From: Anaerolineae bacterium
GTDB taxonomy: Bacteria > Chloroflexota > Anaerolineae > Epilineales > JAHCIE01
Assembly (NCBI GenBank): GCA_026129385.1
Contig: JAHCIE010000146.1
Coordinates: 1-7,774 of the forward strand
Length of the DNA stretch: 7,774 nt
Reading direction: 5' to 3'
A model generated the notes under the pieces. The model was given only the letters and a program-made list of their open reading frames with translations. It ran no database searches and was not told where the DNA came from. Positions 6,169-7,774 of this stretch are shown in pieces; the first letter of the stretch is position 1, and each line of letters begins with the position of its first letter. Made by a program: the position numbers and the translations under genes.

Positions 6169-7541
6169 GCGTCCAACCTTTGGGTCAGGCGGCGCGTCTC
6201 ATAGCGCAGCCGCCTGGTCCCCATCGCCGACATCTGGCTGTGTTGCTCCACGTGGTCCGCCTCGGCCCGCACCGCGTCGGCCAGTTCCGCCTCGCCCATG
6301 TTCAGCAAGCGCGTGGCGGCGGCGTGCAGTCTCCGCGTGGCCCCCGCCGTGTCACCCGCCTGGAGGTCCTGCGCGGCCCGCAGCTGCAACTTGAGAGCGC
6401 TCACCCGCTCTACCACGCTCATCACCGTGGTGTCGGTGTCGCCTTGCGCGCCCTCGGCGCTGTACTCGACGACGACATCCTGGCTGACCCTCGGTGGAGC
6501 CGAGCTGATGAGTGACGTATAGCTCAAGTCCAGGTGGGCGAGACGGTACATGCCTGGCGGGCGTGGGGGAATCACCAGTTCCAGGAGAATCGAGCGGCGT
6601 TCCCGGTTTCCCAGGTCGCCGAGACTTACGCCCAGGCTGCGTTCGGCGTACCCTGCCAGACCCAGGTCCGCCAGGTCGGGGCGAACCCGATACATGCCCC
6701 GCACTTCAATCCCCTGGCTGAACCGCAGCCGCAGTTGAAGATCGCGGCACACGATATTCATCGCGGCCACTTGCTCCTCTATGAGGGCGTCTGCGACCTG
6801 GCTGGGATCCAGGATGAGCCGCGCTGTGCCTCCGCTCTGCTCCGCCAGGTCGATCATCAGTTCCTGGTTGAACTCGCTGCCCAGGCCCATCGTACTGACG
6901 CCGATTCCCTGCTGCCGGGCATCCTCGATCGCCCTCCAGCAGGCCGCCTCATCCCGGGTGAAGCCGTCGGTCAGGACCAGCACCCGGCTGATGCAGCGGG
7001 GCGAGACGCCTCGACTGGCCTCGGCGATGGTCGTGGCGAGACCTTGCGCCAGGTAGGTATCGTCGCCGAGCTTGACCTTCGTCAGCCCGTCGATGGCCTT
7101 GAGCAGCGCCGCTTTGTCCTCCACCGACCGGCTCGACACCAGCGGTTTGACTTTGGAGGCGAAGGCCACCAGACTCAACGTATCCCTTGCCGTCAGGCCT
7201 TCGAGGACCTGCCGCAGCGCCTGCTGGACCAGGCTCAGCGCGCAGGGCAGCCCATCCCCAAATCCTTGCGGGACGTTCTGAAACTGCCACACGGGGATGC
7301 CATCCGCGACAACCTCGCGCACCGCGCCCCGCCGTGCCAGCTCGTGGAACTGCGCCTCGCTCAGCAGCGGGATGCGCATGGATTCGCTGACATCCACCAG
7401 GACAGCCAGGTTGACAGGCATGAGGGTACGGTCCTCCTGGCTGATCTCGGATACCTGGATGAGCAGGTACAGCATGCGCGGCCCTTGCGTTGCCGGCACC
7501 GTTGTCTGGCTAAGTCGGGTATCTATCCTCACATCAGCCAT
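6165..7541 (-). CDS. Soluble VWA-domain protein with helical C-terminal tail
   Basis: A 458-residue protein starting at the ATG behind the G-rich ribosome-binding site; an in-frame GTG 12 codons earlier is less likely. There is no signal peptide or membrane helix, so it is probably cytoplasmic. The VWA domain spans about residues 40-260. The MIDAS metal site is intact: D50-V-S52-E-S54 at the end of strand 1, T162 in GDDT, and D192 in LTDG. VWA domains bind protein partners through a coordinated divalent metal. About 45 residues (56-100) sit between DxSxS and the helix that normally follows closely, which looks like a family-specific insertion. A beta-rich region (265-362) follows, then a charged helical tail (about 372-458) rich in Ala, Leu, Arg and Glu. 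Its stop overlaps the next kinase start by four bases, implying coupled translation and a stoichiometric partnership. It resembles the broad class often labelled Ca-activated chloride channel-like, but I infer no channel activity. Confidence 0.9.
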   Translation of the reverse strand: MADVRIDTRLSQTTVPATQGPRMLYLLIQVSEISQEDRTLMPVNLAVLVDVSESMRIPLLSEAQFHELARRGAVREVVADGIPVWQFQNVPQGFGDGLPCALSLVQQALRQVLEGLTARDTLSLVAFASKVKPLVSSRSVEDKAALLKAIDGLTKVKLGDDTYLAQGLATTIAEASRGVSPRCISRVLVLTDGFTRDEAACWRAIEDARQQGIGVSTMGLGSEFNQELMIDLAEQSGGTARLILDPSQVADALIEEQVAAMNIVCRDLQLRLRFSQGIEVRGMYRVRPDLADLGLAGYAERSLGVSLGDLGNRERRSILLELVIPPRPPGMYRLAHLDLSYTSLISSAPPRVSQDVVVEYSAEGAQGDTDTTVMSVVERVSALKLQLRAAQDLQAGDTAGATRRLHAAATRLLNMGEAELADAVRAEADHVEQHSQMSAMGTRRLRYETRRLTQRLDA

Positions 7542-7619
7542 GTCTTGCCCCCCCCCTGTCTGCGGCGGTCGTTCCACCTTGCGCGGATGGCCACACCCAC
7601 GATGTCGAGTCGCGGGCTA
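7542..7619 (-). promoter_or_regulatory. Intergenic gap with G9 Shine-Dalgarno region
   Basis: A 78-base spacer between the FHA gene and the VWA gene. On the minus strand it begins with a second TAG stop. Near its end is an A-G9 tract (G9 from 7556 to 7548) followed by six bases (CAAGAC) and the ATG at 7541. I take the G-rich run as the ribosome-binding site; it decides the start, because the alternative in-frame GTG at 7577 lies before it and has only an AAGG abutting the codon. I see no convincing promoter or terminator in the gap. Confidence 0.6.
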
Positions 7620-7774
7620 CTACTGGTAGCGCAGCACGACCTTGCCCAGGCGAATCTCGTCGCCGGGGTTGAGGGGCTGGGGCACGTTCGGCTGCAAACG
7701 CTGGCGGTTGACGTAGGTGTGGTTCACGCTGTCCAGGTCTTCAATGAACGCCTGCCCGCCCTGAACGTGCAGGT
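7620..7774 (-). CDS. FHA-domain protein, C-terminal end (5' part outside window)
   Basis: The last 50 residues of a protein whose start lies beyond the window's high-coordinate edge. They carry the second half of a forkhead-associated (FHA) domain: an IEDLDSVNHTYVN segment matching the family pattern D-L-x-S-x-N-G-T-x-V-N, then a PLNPGDEIRLGKVVLRYQ ending that fits the final two beta strands. FHA domains bind phosphothreonine peptides, and the Asn of the N-x-T turn, which normally contacts the peptide backbone, is present. The GR and SxxH motifs would lie outside the window, so binding competence cannot be judged. The gene ends in two adjacent in-frame TAG codons (7620-7622 and 7617-7619). 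It is followed after 78 bases by a VWA gene on the same strand, which suggests it is an upstream member of the same operon. The rest of the protein is unknown. Confidence 0.9.
   Translation of the reverse strand, partial: LHVQGGQAFIEDLDSVNHTYVNRQRLQPNVPQPLNPGDEIRLGKVVLRYQ

Noticed and set aside
1..7774. Anti-phage defence island, prophage or type VI secretion locus
   Set aside because: Kinase, FHA and VWA genes can occur in such settings, but no nuclease, toxin, phage structural, integrase or Tss-type gene is visible in the window.
1..7774. PP2C phosphatase expected beside Ser/Thr kinases
   Set aside because: I looked for PP2C-type metal-binding motifs in all genes and found none. If one belongs to the operon it lies outside the window.

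Overview
The window is GC-rich (roughly two thirds G+C by eye) and coded entirely on the minus strand. It reads as one compact operon transcribed from high to low coordinates, with eight genes of which two are cut by the window edges. No rRNA, tRNA, CRISPR array, transposase or integrase is visible. Three traits point to a Chloroflexota-like bacterium (inference, not proof): zinc-ribbon-bearing Ser/Thr kinases, long PT/PPP linkers, and an Ig-like domain with the pattern C-x-x-L-x-W-x-V...VYLDG...G...VCP on a membrane-anchored protein.

Layout in transcription order: (1) C-terminal end of an FHA-domain protein, 7774-7620; (2) a soluble von Willebrand factor A (VWA) protein, 7541-6165; (3) a soluble Ser/Thr kinase with three N-terminal zinc ribbons, 6168-5008; (4) a secreted and membrane-anchored VWA protein with a C-terminal zinc ribbon, 4976-3771; (5) a six-helix membrane protein with a degenerate C-terminal FHA domain, 3755-2898; (6) a membrane-anchored Pro/Thr-rich protein with Ig-like domains, 2887-1946, apparently starting at ATT; (7) a zinc-ribbon Ser/Thr kinase with two C-terminal membrane helices, 1931-789; (8) the N-terminal part of a zinc-ribbon protein with two membrane helices, 702-1, running off the edge.

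The genes form a soluble FHA/VWA/kinase triad followed by a membrane-bound VWA/FHA/kinase set that also carries an Ig-like ectodomain protein and a zinc-ribbon membrane protein. Kinases would phosphorylate Thr/Ser, FHA domains would read phosphothreonine, VWA domains would bind protein partners through metal, and the repeated zinc ribbon may serve as a shared docking module. The most economical reading is an envelope-spanning phospho-signalling complex. Its input, output and any cognate PP2C phosphatase are not visible here.

The points that most deserve checking are the ATT start behind an ideal Shine-Dalgarno sequence, the FHA domain lacking its usual phosphothreonine-binding residues, the possible one-base frameshift at the end of kinase 2, and the soluble/membrane duplication of the kinase-VWA-FHA set.
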